From Lytechinus pictus (taxonomy: Eukaryota; Echinodermata; Echinoidea; Temnopleuroida; Toxopneustidae): DNA of 64,000 nt. Both the position numbers and the translations under genes were made by a program. The stretch covers positions 43,189,920 through 43,253,919 of the forward strand of contig NC_087247.1 of NCBI RefSeq assembly GCF_037042905.1, in the 5' to 3' direction. Positions 48,525-60,939 of this stretch are shown here, piece after piece. Positions within the stretch are counted from its first letter, which is position 1, and every line of letters starts with the position of its first letter. Below the pieces are notes generated by a model. It was not told where the DNA came from. It saw only the letters and a list, made by a program, of their open reading frames with translations, and made no database searches.

Positions 48525-51500
48525 TTAGCTTCGAACCTTCATTTCGATCCGCATCAGGCCATAGTTATGCCCATGAAGATGGTACCAGGCGGCAGAAGTA
48601 GCAGCAGAGTTAGATGCTGAACCTCCATTCACGTAGTAAGCGTTAAGATTACTATGATGACATGCCCCGTACCAATAGGCGCCGTGGTAGGTGGCAGCAC
48701 AATTACTTCCCCACGCATCATGGTCGGCATCGTAGGTAGAGAACTGATACCCATTGTGGTAGCTTAAAGAATCACCGGAATTCCCATAGTAACCCCAGAA
48801 ATAGCCTCTGTAACTGTTTAAAGTAGACAAAGAGGTGTGTAAATCTATGATGCAAATCTAAAAAAAACTGCTGATGACCGATGAAAGACCATGTTTGATC
48901 TTTCAATAATTTCACTGAAATTACAATAATATAGTTTAACGCTTTCAGCGACCGTGTTCGTGATATCCATGATTTCTAAAATTCTTTGAAACGGTTCAAA
49001 ACAGTTCAGGTATACGGTCTTTCAGTAATCTTTCATGATCAGTGGTGGCTCAAGTGCATTTCAACAGTCTTACGACCTAGCTGTTACAGATCATTTGTCA
49101 TTCTTTCTTATTTTGGAGATCACTGACAGACTGAAGATGACATGCATGCGGCATGCATGTAGATCGCCGAATGATTTTACTGCACTGGCGTAAATCCCGG
49201 GGGGATGGGGGGATATATCCCCCCACTTTTCGAGGAGGGGGGGGGGTGGCCTGTACAAACATCCCCCACTTTTTACGAAAGAAATGAAAAAAAATCACAA
49301 GAGATAATTGTTTTATTGGTGAAAATTCTTCCTAAAATACCGCTTAACAAATAAAACAATATTATTGAATCATAAAATGCAAATAAAGAGCCAGTTCACC
49401 ATTTCCAAACGAAATACTTATGTGATGTCCTTATTATAACATTGAAGAGAAACCCCCGTTTCTTCCAATTCATCAATGTTGGGGTCTTTGGGAAGGGAAT
49501 AAGATGGAATGTCAAAAAATTGTGAATGTAATCTCTAATAAAACCATTAAACCGTCATAGGGTAAAACAGATAATAATATTGGAGGAGTATTTGCCATAT
49601 GGACATACAGTGGCGTAACTACGGGGGGCATTGGGGGCACACCCCCCCCCCCATCGGCTGACCCAAAAAAAACGGGGAAATGGGGAAAAGGAGAAAAGAG
49701 GGAGAAAGGAAGAGAAACGTAGTGGGAAAGAAGAAAATATTATTTATTATAATGTTATATTATATTATAATTATGTTATGTTACATTATACATAATAAAC
49801 ATTTTTATCATAACTTTATGAAACATAATTTGCCCTGGGCCTACGTCTTCATTGTTCCTGGTGCTCGCATTGTCTGTTTAACGAGATATATAATCCTGTT
49901 GTACTAAAACATCCCGTTTTCAAGTCAATATAAACCAAATATATTTCCTAGCACTTGAGTTATCATTGTTTTATGTAGTGACATATGCTTCTTTTTCATG
50001 ACTCAAAAAGTGATTGCTCCATGTTAAGGTCTTCGTATATATGAAATATATCCTGTCCGTGATTACATTCGCATTAGTGGATTGGTGAGATATGTCTGCT
50101 CTTCATGAATTCCTAAAATCAGTCCTTAAAATGTCCCTTCTTCTGAACTGAATATCAAAAATTTTCAGCTCGCGCTTCGTGCTCGCATCATTTGGTTAAT
50201 GAAATACGTATGGTCCTAGTTAATTCCTACAAAGAAACCTTAGAATGCCCCACTTCAGATCTTAATTATCTAAATTTTCAGCTCGCGCTTCGCGCTCGCA
50301 TTGTTTAGCGGGACAGGTACCTATCATGATTACACAAATTTGATTATAATGTCCCTTTTTAGGTGTGAATATAAAAAAAATTCAGCTCGCGCTTCGCGCT
50401 CGCATTATTTGATCAGTGAGATACATACCCGTTTAATGACATTGTCCTTAAAAGGTCTCTATTAGTTCAGTATAACTGGCAACTGAGCGCACTTCGCGCG
50501 CTCATTAGCGCACTCACTCGGTGATTCAAAAATTTTGCTGGTGCCCCCCCCCCCACTGCCGTGACCCACGGTACGCCACTGTGGACATATCAATGACAAT
50601 TCCTTGCATATCTAAAAACATGATTGCAAAAAAATGCCAAAATATTTCAGTCATCCCCCCACCCATCAACACGGATTTACGCCAGTGTTTTACTGTATCA
50701 AAGATCTCTTGAGGACCGTTAAAAGACAACTTAAAGATTGCTGTATGTTGTATATTTAACAAGACAATAAATATCGGTAGGTCTTCAGAGTTCTCTCTTG
50801 GATCTTGGTCATGCAGTTTTTCAGAGTTCTTTCGGGGTCTCTTTCGGGAATCTTGATCTTCCGGAGTTATTTTGTTGGTTTTTCAGAAATCTTGATTGAT
50901 CTTCCAGAGATGTAGTTTGCCATATCTTTCAGTGATCATTTGTCTCAAAGGCCATACAGGAATCTTAATGGAAGAATTATTTTCTGGTTTGTGGTCTTTC
51001 ATAGGTTTTTGATGCCAATTTGATGATCTTGGCTGCTGAAAGACTTTTCCGATTTTCGCTGTTTTTAGTGTTATCTTATCGATCTTAGTATAGTGTGGGG
51101 GCGGTTATATTACTTTTAGCTCTTGCACTCATCAGGCAGACATATAAAGTATATAATGGACTTATTAATTCGTATTTACAGTCCATGTAGAAGAGTTGGA
51201 AAAAATAAAAAGGAATTAAGACGAGAGATAAAGAAGTAATAAAACGATTGAAGGAGCATAAAGTCTTGGGTGGGTACTTCCCTTTTCCATTGCTTAAAAA
51301 TCAACTTTAGGATACTTACTGGTCATTGCTGGCATGGCTGTAAAAGTAGTATCTCGCGTAATACCAGTTGTTGCTCCAGTCTTGTAGGTCTATCCGGAGG
51401 CTTACCGTACTCGAAGCAATTCGGTAAATCTTTTCTAGTCCCAGCCAGTACTCCCCGCTGACAGAACCAAAACCATTCACATAGTCAGACCACGTCCGGT

Positions 51501-54408
51501 AGAAGTCTACAGAACCATCTAATCGTTTCTAATAAATTATAAAACAGCAAAATGAGATTTGATGGGAGAAAGGGTTACTTCATGCATTGAAACATGCTTA
51601 CAACTCTAATGTAAGCTTTAGCATGACCATTATCAACATGGATAGGAAATCAACTAGTAATCAAAAGTCGGGTCTAAAGTGACCCATTTTTCTGTACCAC
51701 ATTGATTTTCCCCTGCCTGCTTTTATAGGTATACGTGCAGGGTCGAATTATGAAAATAACTATTTTGCGCCCATGGAATTGGGTAAAAAAATTAAGGCGA
51801 AAAGTAATAATTTCAATAGTATATACCAATAAAATCCGTTAAGGTAGCTGGGTTGAATGGGTAAATATGATTTTCAAGTTTTCGTTGTATATATATCTTA
51901 ATATGCATATGGTACCTGGTATCAGAAAGAAATTCATAAATCGGACAAGGGGAAACTCTTATTTGGTTCTATATAAATGATGATTTGTTTTTACCCGATT
52001 GCTAAGAAAGCATGAATGCTTGTAAGCAAGCAACCAGAGGAACGACGGCTTAAGGTTCTCTTCGTGGGTAATGAGGATTAATGCCTTACCAAATGGCACT
52101 AGCGCACTGGTGGGAATGGAACCCGGATCACCGGAATCCGAAACCCCCGCTCTACCGACTGAGATGATCGCGCCTGCTACCATGATGATACCATCCACTT
52201 TGATTATGTGACAAAAATTGTCCATCGAAGAACTAAGACACCGAGAGAAAAGGGAACATGTGGGGTAAAATGGAAAGAACGAGTGACTAAAACGTGCATA
52301 TCTGTTCCCCCCTGTCCATTGTCATGTATGTGTCTGCTTTTCTTTCCAAATTAAGGCTAATTAAGCTAGATGACATACCTGGAATATAGTCCAACCACCT
52401 CCATCATTGTCCATATCACAGTAAACATCGAAGGCTCCTGATCCACCTGGGTTGATCTGTAACACTCCACTAGTGCTATGGCCAGCATTATAATAATCCT
52501 TGCATGTAGCCGGGATGCCATCATAATGTACCGCTGAAATGTATAGTAAATAAAACTTGGATTTAACACTGTTTAAGGTAAAATTACTTCAAGATGGCGT
52601 ACCACCAAGCATATTGAGACAACTATACTGGGAACATAAGTAAAGTAATCATCACAAAGAACTAGAGAGAAAGAGAGAGAGAGAGGGGGGGGGGGTTACA
52701 CTTCAGTGATCGCTATACATGTATGTTCTGGAACAGGCAAGGGAACAAAAATGTTTGGAAAACATCACAACATTTGCCCGTAGATGTAAAATTAAGTCGT
52801 TTTCTTGGATGATTCAGGTGAAAAAATATATATCAACTATCTTCTGAATACATTGAGCAATACTTTTGTTGGAAATGGAGAAGAAAAATCTCAAAACTTA
52901 AGGGTGATATTCTCATAAAATAAATCTCAAGTTTACCATGTTAATAGGCCATACAGACTAAACAAGAATTTTAGTCCACACTTCTACGGGATATTATAAT
53001 TATAATGTCATATTCCCTCTTTAATGTTCCTGACAACTATGACACTCCAAAGAATGCTATTAATTAATTCTAATACATCTTTTCCGATAATCAAAAATTA
53101 TTTCGGACAGTTTTTATTGCATGATAAAATGAGCTGAATTTAAATGAAATGGCAACTTGATCTTCATATTATAGGTGTGGCAAACTCACAACGCCACCAA
53201 ACACTCTCACATACGAATGATAAAATGAACTCACAAAGTGTACAGTGTTCTCCCATGAAGTCAGAAGGACAATCACATCTGAACCATGGAGGATGACAGT
53301 ACTCCGTACAGATTGCTCCATTGTGACAAGTATCATCAACATCACTGCAGTATACTTGAGTATCCTACAAATGAAATATAGCGGATATAAAACTACTGTA
53401 TAATACAATAATTGGCAAAACATCGCGGGATGACTATATGCGCGATCTCACTTTTTGATATGCAAAAATGACAATTATAGTATTAATAGTACTTAGCGTA
53501 TCATTCTTGAAAAAATTGTCATCTCAACTTGATACTTCTATATTGGAAAATGAATATCAATTTATAACTTTCTTGAAGCCGGTACTTTATAACTTTTTGT
53601 CGTTGTTGTTGTCGGTCTTCATATAGACACTGAGATGGGGAGGGAATGTTATTATGAAGTAAAACAGTCACGAAATCCCAATGAGAGATTTGACATTATT
53701 TTCAAAATGAAGAAACTTTATAAACTAGAAGTGGGTAAGGCGATATAGGAACAAAAATCATTGCAAACCACTTGAACGTCAGGGACAGAAAAACCCAACA
53801 AAACTAGAACAGTTTCTGGCTTAGATTTATATTTAGTGTTTGGGTATTACATGAAGCTGTAGGCCTACTAGCTGATTTACTAACATCAGAGGTAAATCTT
53901 TGAATATCATGACGAATTGACGACCTTCTATATCAAGTGAGCTGTCAAACCGATTTATCATATCGATCAATCAGTCAATCTCGTAAATGTCAATAATTTT
54001 TTCAAAACTTAGGGAAAATGAAATATGCCCGATGCCTACCAGCCAGTGTGAGGATGACGAAGGTTCGTAATAATTGAAACCATCACTGGATACAAAATCA
54101 CTCGCGTAACTGGATTTGGTTGCGTCGTTGACGTGACACAGTTGAAGGCTCAATGCAAAGTTGATGGACTGACACTCGGTACCTTGTCGTAGGCATATCG
54201 TCAGACATTCGCCTGGAGAACGGACTCCGGTGATGTTTCTTGCTAGATGATTAACAAGCATCTTGTCTCGATCCGAGCCGGTATCACTCTCCATGTAACC
54301 GTACGATGAAGTACAGGTCGAGCCATGAACGATCCTTGTTACGACAGACAAGGCGATGAAGGTGCACGATGCCCATCTAAGATGAAAAGCTTTCATGTTG
54401 CCTGCCAT
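48525..54408 (-). CDS. Secreted fibrinogen-related protein with PAN, EGF and FReD domains (5 exons, 383 aa)
   Basis: Exons: 54408-54040, 53364-53235, 52533-52379, 51528-51320 and 48813-48525 (stop), 1152 bp in phase. The ATG at 54408 has context AAGATGG and starts a signal peptide (to about VHG at residue 32). Residues 33-120 form a PAN/apple-like domain (CLTIC, CQSINFALSLQLCHVND). Residues 124-167 form one EGF domain (CHNGAIC, CDCPSDFMGEHC). Residues 168-383 form a full fibrinogen C-terminal domain: VYCDMDNDGGGWTIFQ, GSVDFYRTWSDYVNGFG, EYWLGLEKIYRI, GDSLSYHNGYQFST. The calcium site DADHDAWGSNCA (D316, D318) and the ligand pocket ACHHSNLN (C339, H340) are intact. Family knowledge: such lectins (ficolins, tachylectins, FREPs) bind acetylated sugars on microbes or in matrix. 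A role in immunity is inference. Intron 4 holds nested transposons. Confidence 0.93.
49183..50687. mobile_element. Outer hAT-like element with exact 8-bp target duplication
   Basis: Ends CACTGGCGTAAATCC and GGATTTACGCCAGTG are perfect 15-bp inverted repeats. TTTTACTG flanks both sides (49175-49182 and 50688-50695). A G-tract lies near the left end (49198-49246) and a C-tract near the right (50654-50660). Without the inserted inner element (49608-50581 plus one target copy) its own length is about 523 bp. Non-coding; in intron 4 of the fibrinogen-related gene. Confidence 0.9.
49608..50581 (+). mobile_element. Inner hAT-like minisatellite element with exact 8-bp target duplication
   Basis: 974 bp. 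The left end CAGTGGCGTAACTACGG is matched by the right end ending GGTACGCCACTG. TGGACATA flanks both sides (49600-49607 and 50582-50589). The interior carries a G/C-tract pair and at least three copies of TTCAGCTCGCGCTTCGCG-type units at about 50165, 50278 and 50381. It interrupts the outer element 49183-50687. Superfamily from the 8-bp duplication and CAG end; no transposase. Confidence 0.9.
52010..52180 (-). repeat. tRNA-derived SINE in intron 3 of the fibrinogen-related gene
   Basis: Minus strand: GCGATCATCTCAGTCGGTAG (A box) and GATCCGGGTTCCATTCCCAC (B box), then CACTAGTGC-like sequence, GGTAAGGCATTAATCC and CTTAAGCCGTCGTTCC. The tRNA fold is not complete. The GGTAAGGCATTAATC body resembles that of the SINE at 5870-6003. 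Confidence 0.7.
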
Positions 54409-55479
54409 CTTGGAATACTGTTTACGAATAGTTGGTGTATGGGTACTTACAGTCGAGTTACATAAAAAATATTGATTAAGGTGGTAACTCACATCCCCTT
54501 TAGAAGATCAATAATCACTTTTGTTATCATTGAATTGGATATTGATTTTGCTCGGCGGGGGGGGGGGGGGCTAAAAAGCTCAAAAGCTACTATACAGAAA
54601 TCAATCGCAACTTGATTTACAACCAATCATAGGTGCCTGTTTGGATTTTTATTCGATTTTGTTAATTGGGTTCAAACTCGAATCTTTCTGAATGTTTACC
54701 TGTCCTTCATAGCCTTAATTGTTCTACGGGTGCAATCCGAAACTCCTTATCATCTACATTCTAAAATGAGAGAACGTTTAATTCACATGATTTAGATCCT
54801 TCATCAATACCACACTGGGACCTTATTTTACATGTGCAACTGCGTACCTATTTGGTGTAAAATGTGCAAAGTTGCATTTTCAAAGGTGCGTCAAGACCAG
54901 AAAAAATGCAAAATTTCATATTCATAAGGATGATCCCAGCATGCCTAATTGTTATGATTATGAATTGTTATTGTTATTAGTCTTGTTTATACAGTTCTCC
55001 CAGAGGGCCCTGTTACATGTGAACACATACAAATACACAAATCAAAGGACAGCAAAGAAAACGAAAATGCAGAAAGGAATAAAGTTGAAATGTTGAAATG
55101 AAGTGGTATTGCTATTGATTTACACCTTTCAATTATGTCAAAGTTCATTGGAAGCATACAGAAATAGCGTTACAATAGAAGAATTGTTTGTTAAAGTATT
55201 AATTTCTAGGATGGATGGTGCTGTAAGAATCCTGACTTGTCAGGGGACTGTTACATAAAAGAACAACCCTGGAATTGTTACTTCCAGAGTTTTTCAATAT
55301 GTTAAATGCCAATGATACAATTTTGTTTGCCACAGTTTTTGCCTATTTGCCAGATTTTTTCATGACCAAAGTTTTATGCAATAGGCCCCTGGTATAGTTT
55401 TATACCCATCTTAGTCTATCATTATTATCACGAATTCACTTTATTTTAGTTAACTGGTACTTTGAATAGTCTGTGAATG

Positions 55480-55516
<37 letters not shown>

Positions 55517-57421
55517 TTTATTTATTTATTTCACATCTTTATACAGGGTAACCAATATTCAGCTACACACGATAAAAACATTAACAAAGATAAAAAGCTG
55601 GTTTGCATTTGGGCCCTGTTAATCAAAATACATACAAATTATAATGGTAAATATATACAGGACATAATATGATCTCTGAAATTTAGTAAAATACTTGCTA
55701 GCTTTCATGATTTAAAAAATTGTCGAAAACTGAAGGTATGTATGAAAAAAATTGACTTGCAAGAACCATTGATTTAATACAGCAACAGTACATCGATTAT
55801 TTACATCATTTGGCTTTGAAAATAAAAATAAATACATAAACTAATCAATTGATAAAGAAATAACTTAATTAACGGCTAAATGAATTACATATTTGGATGC
55901 TATTGTGATAAAGTACAATGACGTAAAAACACGTCATAGAACCAAAACAGGTCCGAATCTCTGAAGCCCAGGCTATTTTATTACGAGCTTGTAAAATTGC
56001 TACCCCAGTCTCCAACATCTGAAGACGAAACTAACATTGAATAGCGCCCCTTCAAATGTTATGGTAGATCTGTCATATTTAATTTTCATTTTGTCATCCA
56101 CTCTTATTTTTCACTTTCCTCTTTTCACTTCTGCCCTTTACCCATGGCTCCTACTCCGCCCCATGCTACTTCTTATACGCCACATATCATTGTCTAAACA
56201 ATGATATATTGCCAACTCTCGTAGTATTACACCGAGATACATGATTAAACGAGCGTCTAGGATGTTTTGCTTCATTGCTGCTTGAAGTCTTGTATTTAAC
56301 AAGATGTAGCCAAAGTTGAACTGAGTAGAAACTTTTTTTCTTCATTTTATTAATCTAGGTTTAATCAAGTTTTCTTAATTTAAATGACCTCTTGATCCCC
56401 ATACTAATCGGATCACCCTTCAATGTTTATCATGTTATCGCGTTAAAATACCTCCTGCAATGTTTTGATACCAGGGGAAAGATAGCAAACCCGTTTAAAC
56501 TATATAACAAGATTAAAGAACACGCAGAACAAATAGCCTTATATTGATCGACAACGCACGAACCTGCCACCGTCTTGCTCCAACTTGCCATTAACTGAAA
56601 ACATCGAAATTTCAGCTGGCTTTTCTCTCAAAATCAACGATCTTCTTAAAATTGAGATGATCCTCATCAGAGGGGTACTTGAAATTATTTATATACAAAA
56701 TGAATAGTTTTTCATCAAAATGTGGAAAAACTTATTTATCCCTATTTTTGACAAAAAACTAAAGAAGGAATTCTACAAAGTACCCATCTGGACAAATTTA
56801 AGATTGTTTTGAAGATGCTAGCATGACCTATAGAGAGGGACAGTGCCATGCACGACCGCCAATATTCCAAGTCGTAAAAAAAAAGAAGAAAGGAGAGGAT
56901 GGAAGGAGATAATAAAAAGGAAATAGATGGGCTGTGTGATTCCATACTATCCCCAGAGAAATCTATGATTCTATTTAGGTCGTCTTATACTTACCCCCCC
57001 CCCCACCCAATCAAAACTTCCTGGTGCCGCCTCTGCGTATAATATATGAATCACTATTAAGTTGCTTATTTACCAAGCTTTTCATTATACAGCTGTATAA
57101 TATACTAAAGATGATCAAACCATTGCGTTTATATAATGTTCAGAAATTGTAGGTCAAATTTAATGAAAGGGGATGGGGACTCCAAACAACAGAGATGTCG
57201 TAAACATCTAAATTTCTTTCTGCAACAGTCCAAGTTAGATATAGGATGGACCATGGGTTTTTAATTTTTATTGATTAGAACGAATTTATAAACGAAGCGA
57301 TCATGACATCATACATATTATCTCAGATCTAAAATTTTAAAGAAGTCAAATATGCAAACACATTTGAATTATCTAATCTTTTGCATCGGATCAATCTCTT
57401 TTTTTACTGTAAGTTTTCAAA

Positions 57422-57464
57422 TTAGTAGTGATAGTTGTAGTAGTATTTCTAGTAATAGTAGTAT

Positions 57465-57496
<32 letters not shown>

Positions 57497-57570
57497 AGAG
57501 TAGTAATAGTAGCAGCAGCAGTAGTAGTAGCAGTAGCAGCAGCAGCGGGATCAGCAGTTGTTGTTGCATT
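57422..57570. repeat. AGT/AGC trinucleotide microsatellite
   Basis: About 150 bases of TAG/AGC steps. Frames across it give poly-Ser or poly-Leu and are not real genes. Confidence 0.85.
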
Positions 57571-58377
57571 AGTGGCAGTAGAAGATATGTAATGATATTA
57601 TGGTCTATTCCTCTGAAAACAGATACATACACACAGGATATATGCTTCTACAAATAATTACTTTATTAATAAAACTTTGAATACATTGATATTACCAATA
57701 TACATACATCTTTTCAGCAGAATAGGACAGAGCTATTTTAGCATTTGAACAAATGCATACCATACTGCAATGAACTATCAAGAAATCTAATTAGACATCA
57801 AGGTGATTCTCATGGACGAATATAATGTATCATCTTATACAATTACACAATTATAAATCTTACAAAGGATATTTTTAATGGCCTTTCTTAGCGCATAATA
57901 TAGTTTAAATGAAACTCATTTAGCCCTATGTTTCAGACAAATTAGATATTCTCATCTAATTATATTGGATTGATCATGGTCATACCAAGATTCTATGGCC
58001 CATATTTTGAACCCCAGTTTAACTTTAACAATGGGCTAACATTTTGGGAAGATGCGTGTCAAGACTCTGATTACGATGTAATACTTCTTGCAATCATTAC
58101 CATCCTTCCCATGTTTTGATGGTGAGGAAAACTATCATATTTCTTTCCTATTCTTCCTTTTAAGACAATTTTAATGAATTGAATGTCAAATACTAGTATG
58201 ATGACAAAATTCCTGCCATGTTTGGCTACGAATAGTTTAAGTATGACTTTAGATCAGAATTCAGAATATAGGCATATAATTAAACACAAACATAAATGGA
58301 CTACTGTTATAAATAAAAAAGACAGTATCAGTGAAAACATTCACACACAGTAGAAAACAGCAAAAGATGTGGGAATC

Positions 58378-58545
58378 GGTAAATTATCAACTGCTTCTTG
58401 TTCCTCTGTCTACCGCACTGAGCAAGAGACAACCCCATACCTAATTGAAGGAGTCTGTTTTGGTAAATTATTAACTGCTTCTCATTCCTCTGTCTACCGC
58501 ACTGAGCAAGAGACAACCCCATACCTAATTTGAAGGAGTCTGTTG
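58378..58545. repeat. 84-bp tandem duplication
   Basis: Two head-to-tail copies starting GGTAAATTATCAACTGCTTC (58378) and GGTAAATTATTAACTGCTTC (58462), sharing CCTCTGTCTACCGCACTGAG and CAAGAGACAACCCC. About 95% identical by eye. Confidence 0.85.
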
Positions 58546-60939
58546 AGAAATGTGATGTACAGAGCGCATACAAGAATATGATGTGGCAGTGATGGCACAA
58601 CACTGCTGATCCAAAGTAACCTCCAACATTTTGCAGGGGAGGGGGTACAATTATTGGTCTTACTACTTCATACAGTGATTTATTAGTATGATTGTGACAG
58701 ATATACATGAGTTTACAATAAACATATGGAGAGAATGTAATGCACTCAAAGTCACATTTCCTGTTTCTTTAATACAATAAAATGACTAAACAGTATTTCA
58801 ATTGCATTTGTAAAAGAAACAAAGCACAGATGATCCTTTAAAAATGAAGCAAAATAATATTACTGTTCAGATCTCATCTGAGAGTTCTACTTTTTTGCAA
58901 ATATTGATTGAAATATCTATTTTTGGCACCATGAATGATAAAAGGATAAAGTTAAAAAAATATTTCTCCTTTATTCTTATTTAGTATGAAAGATAGTTGA
59001 CAACCTCAGCTCTGATGAAGACCATCTTTTTGATGTATTCAAAACTTGGTTTTAGATAATAATAATAATAATAATATAAAATCCCTCTTTCATGATGAAA
59101 TAAGGTATTTCATTTCAATCTTTTCCCATACAATCATGGGAACTGAATCACATAAAATTCATTAGGAATGTAGAGTACACACAAGTAGAACATTTCTGTG
59201 TGACAAAACAACCATTTCTTTTTCTACAAGACGGAATATACTATACTAAATTATGACAAATGTTAAACCAGGCATAAATCAGGATGTAAGAATTAAAGTA
59301 ATGCACATATATGTAGAGCTGCCAACTTGAATAGAGAAATTAACAAGGAAGAAGGAAGATCTTTCTCACAATCTAATGAAAGAAATCAATGTAAGAATCA
59401 GGGAGATGTTAGAAATCTGCGAGTTTTTCATTCAAAAATCAATAATTTTCCAGGGAGTCTCCCTGACAATCAGGGAGACTTGGCAGGCCTATGTACTAGT
59501 ACATAGGCCTATCTCTCCCTTAATATAATTGTGACTGGCCTAGCTGGGCATTCTGCAGTACCACATTTGCCCTAGCTTTGCAAAGTATATGCTTAGCCAT
59601 GAGCTCTCTGCCATACAGGAGGTCCAACATTAGGCTTTGGTCTTGATTGATTTTCTAAAGTCATTTGCTTTATTATCAAATACAGCCAAACATTGAACAC
59701 TAGTAATATACATGTATGTATTATGGTTACTATGCCTACTGAGAAATGAGCAAAATAGGCAAACAATTTGAAGTCAAGAACATTCCTAATAAATATAGAT
59801 ATTCACCAATATATTCATTTTTAAAGATTCACGGGATAAAGGCTGTACATTCATATCAAACTAGTAATTAAAACTAGCAATTTTAAGAGTCAAATGCTAG
59901 GTACACTTTTGTTTTGTTTTTCGCTTTTTTTCTTTCTTTTATTCTGTTGTAAGGCTTTGTAGGGCTTTTTGCCCCAGAAAAGTAACTATTCTTATAAACT
60001 TGCCCATTATGCATGATCACACAACATCGCATTTTATCATCATACCTACTTGCCTAGTACTTTCAGGCTTGTTCATGCATAGTAGGGAAAAAAGTTAAAA
60101 AACATCAACATTTATGAGTGCAAGTTAATGGGTTATTTGAGGCATCAATTGAAAAAAAAAACTTGTGGAGGATCTTTTTCATTTAATCTCAATAACCTGT
60201 CAACCATTTTGCATTGACAAACTCCTGACAAAATTTGACACCTTGGCAGTCACCCAAGTCATGACAGTATGATAAAATCAATGTAATATCATGACAACAG
60301 GTTGCAACTTGATGATTATAATGCGTGATCATTAGTATAAGTGGGGTAATATGTTTTATTTTATCTGTAACTTCTAGTTACTGGATTATGTGAGGTACGA
60401 GCTATGCATACTCAAATTAGTGAGCCTACATACATGCATCGGCTGACCACAAGCAGTCACTGTTAAAATTTGTTTTTTATCGTAATGCTTCACACTCTAC
60501 AGGAGGTATGTGTAACAATTTCATGATTTTTATTATTATCACTCATTTCTCAGCCAATATTTATTTCTTTGTTGTATGTTTCGGCCTGTTATGGCTGATT
60601 TTGATTGTGATAAGTCAGATAACAGAGAGGTGTTCTCAGCCAAGTCCATCCTCACGGCGGTACTGGCCTTTAACTCTGTAGGTAAGGCTCAAGCACGGCA
60701 GGAAGTGATTTGATATTTGCTAGCCGGCGAAGTTCAGGGACAAGATTATTTTGTGATTCCAAAGTTAACAAAAACTAGATCAAGTTTGAGTTTCAGTAAA
60801 AATAAAATTGACTCTTAATCCAACTCCAAAAAGTCTACATGTACATGACAAGGCAACCACACCCAGGGGCACTGGCCATTGATGCCATCCCTCGGACTAG
60901 AAAGTTCTAGACTTATATGCATTTCCCCCATTCTGTATA

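Noticed and set aside
57352-57657. Poly-Ser/poly-Leu frames
   Set aside because: Artefact of the AGT/AGC trinucleotide repeat.
60591-60681. Short ATG frame ending at a GTAAGG donor, upstream of the DIRS remnant
   Set aside because: Joining it to the next open segment gives the wrong phase, and it has no known motif; could be a first exon of something unseen.
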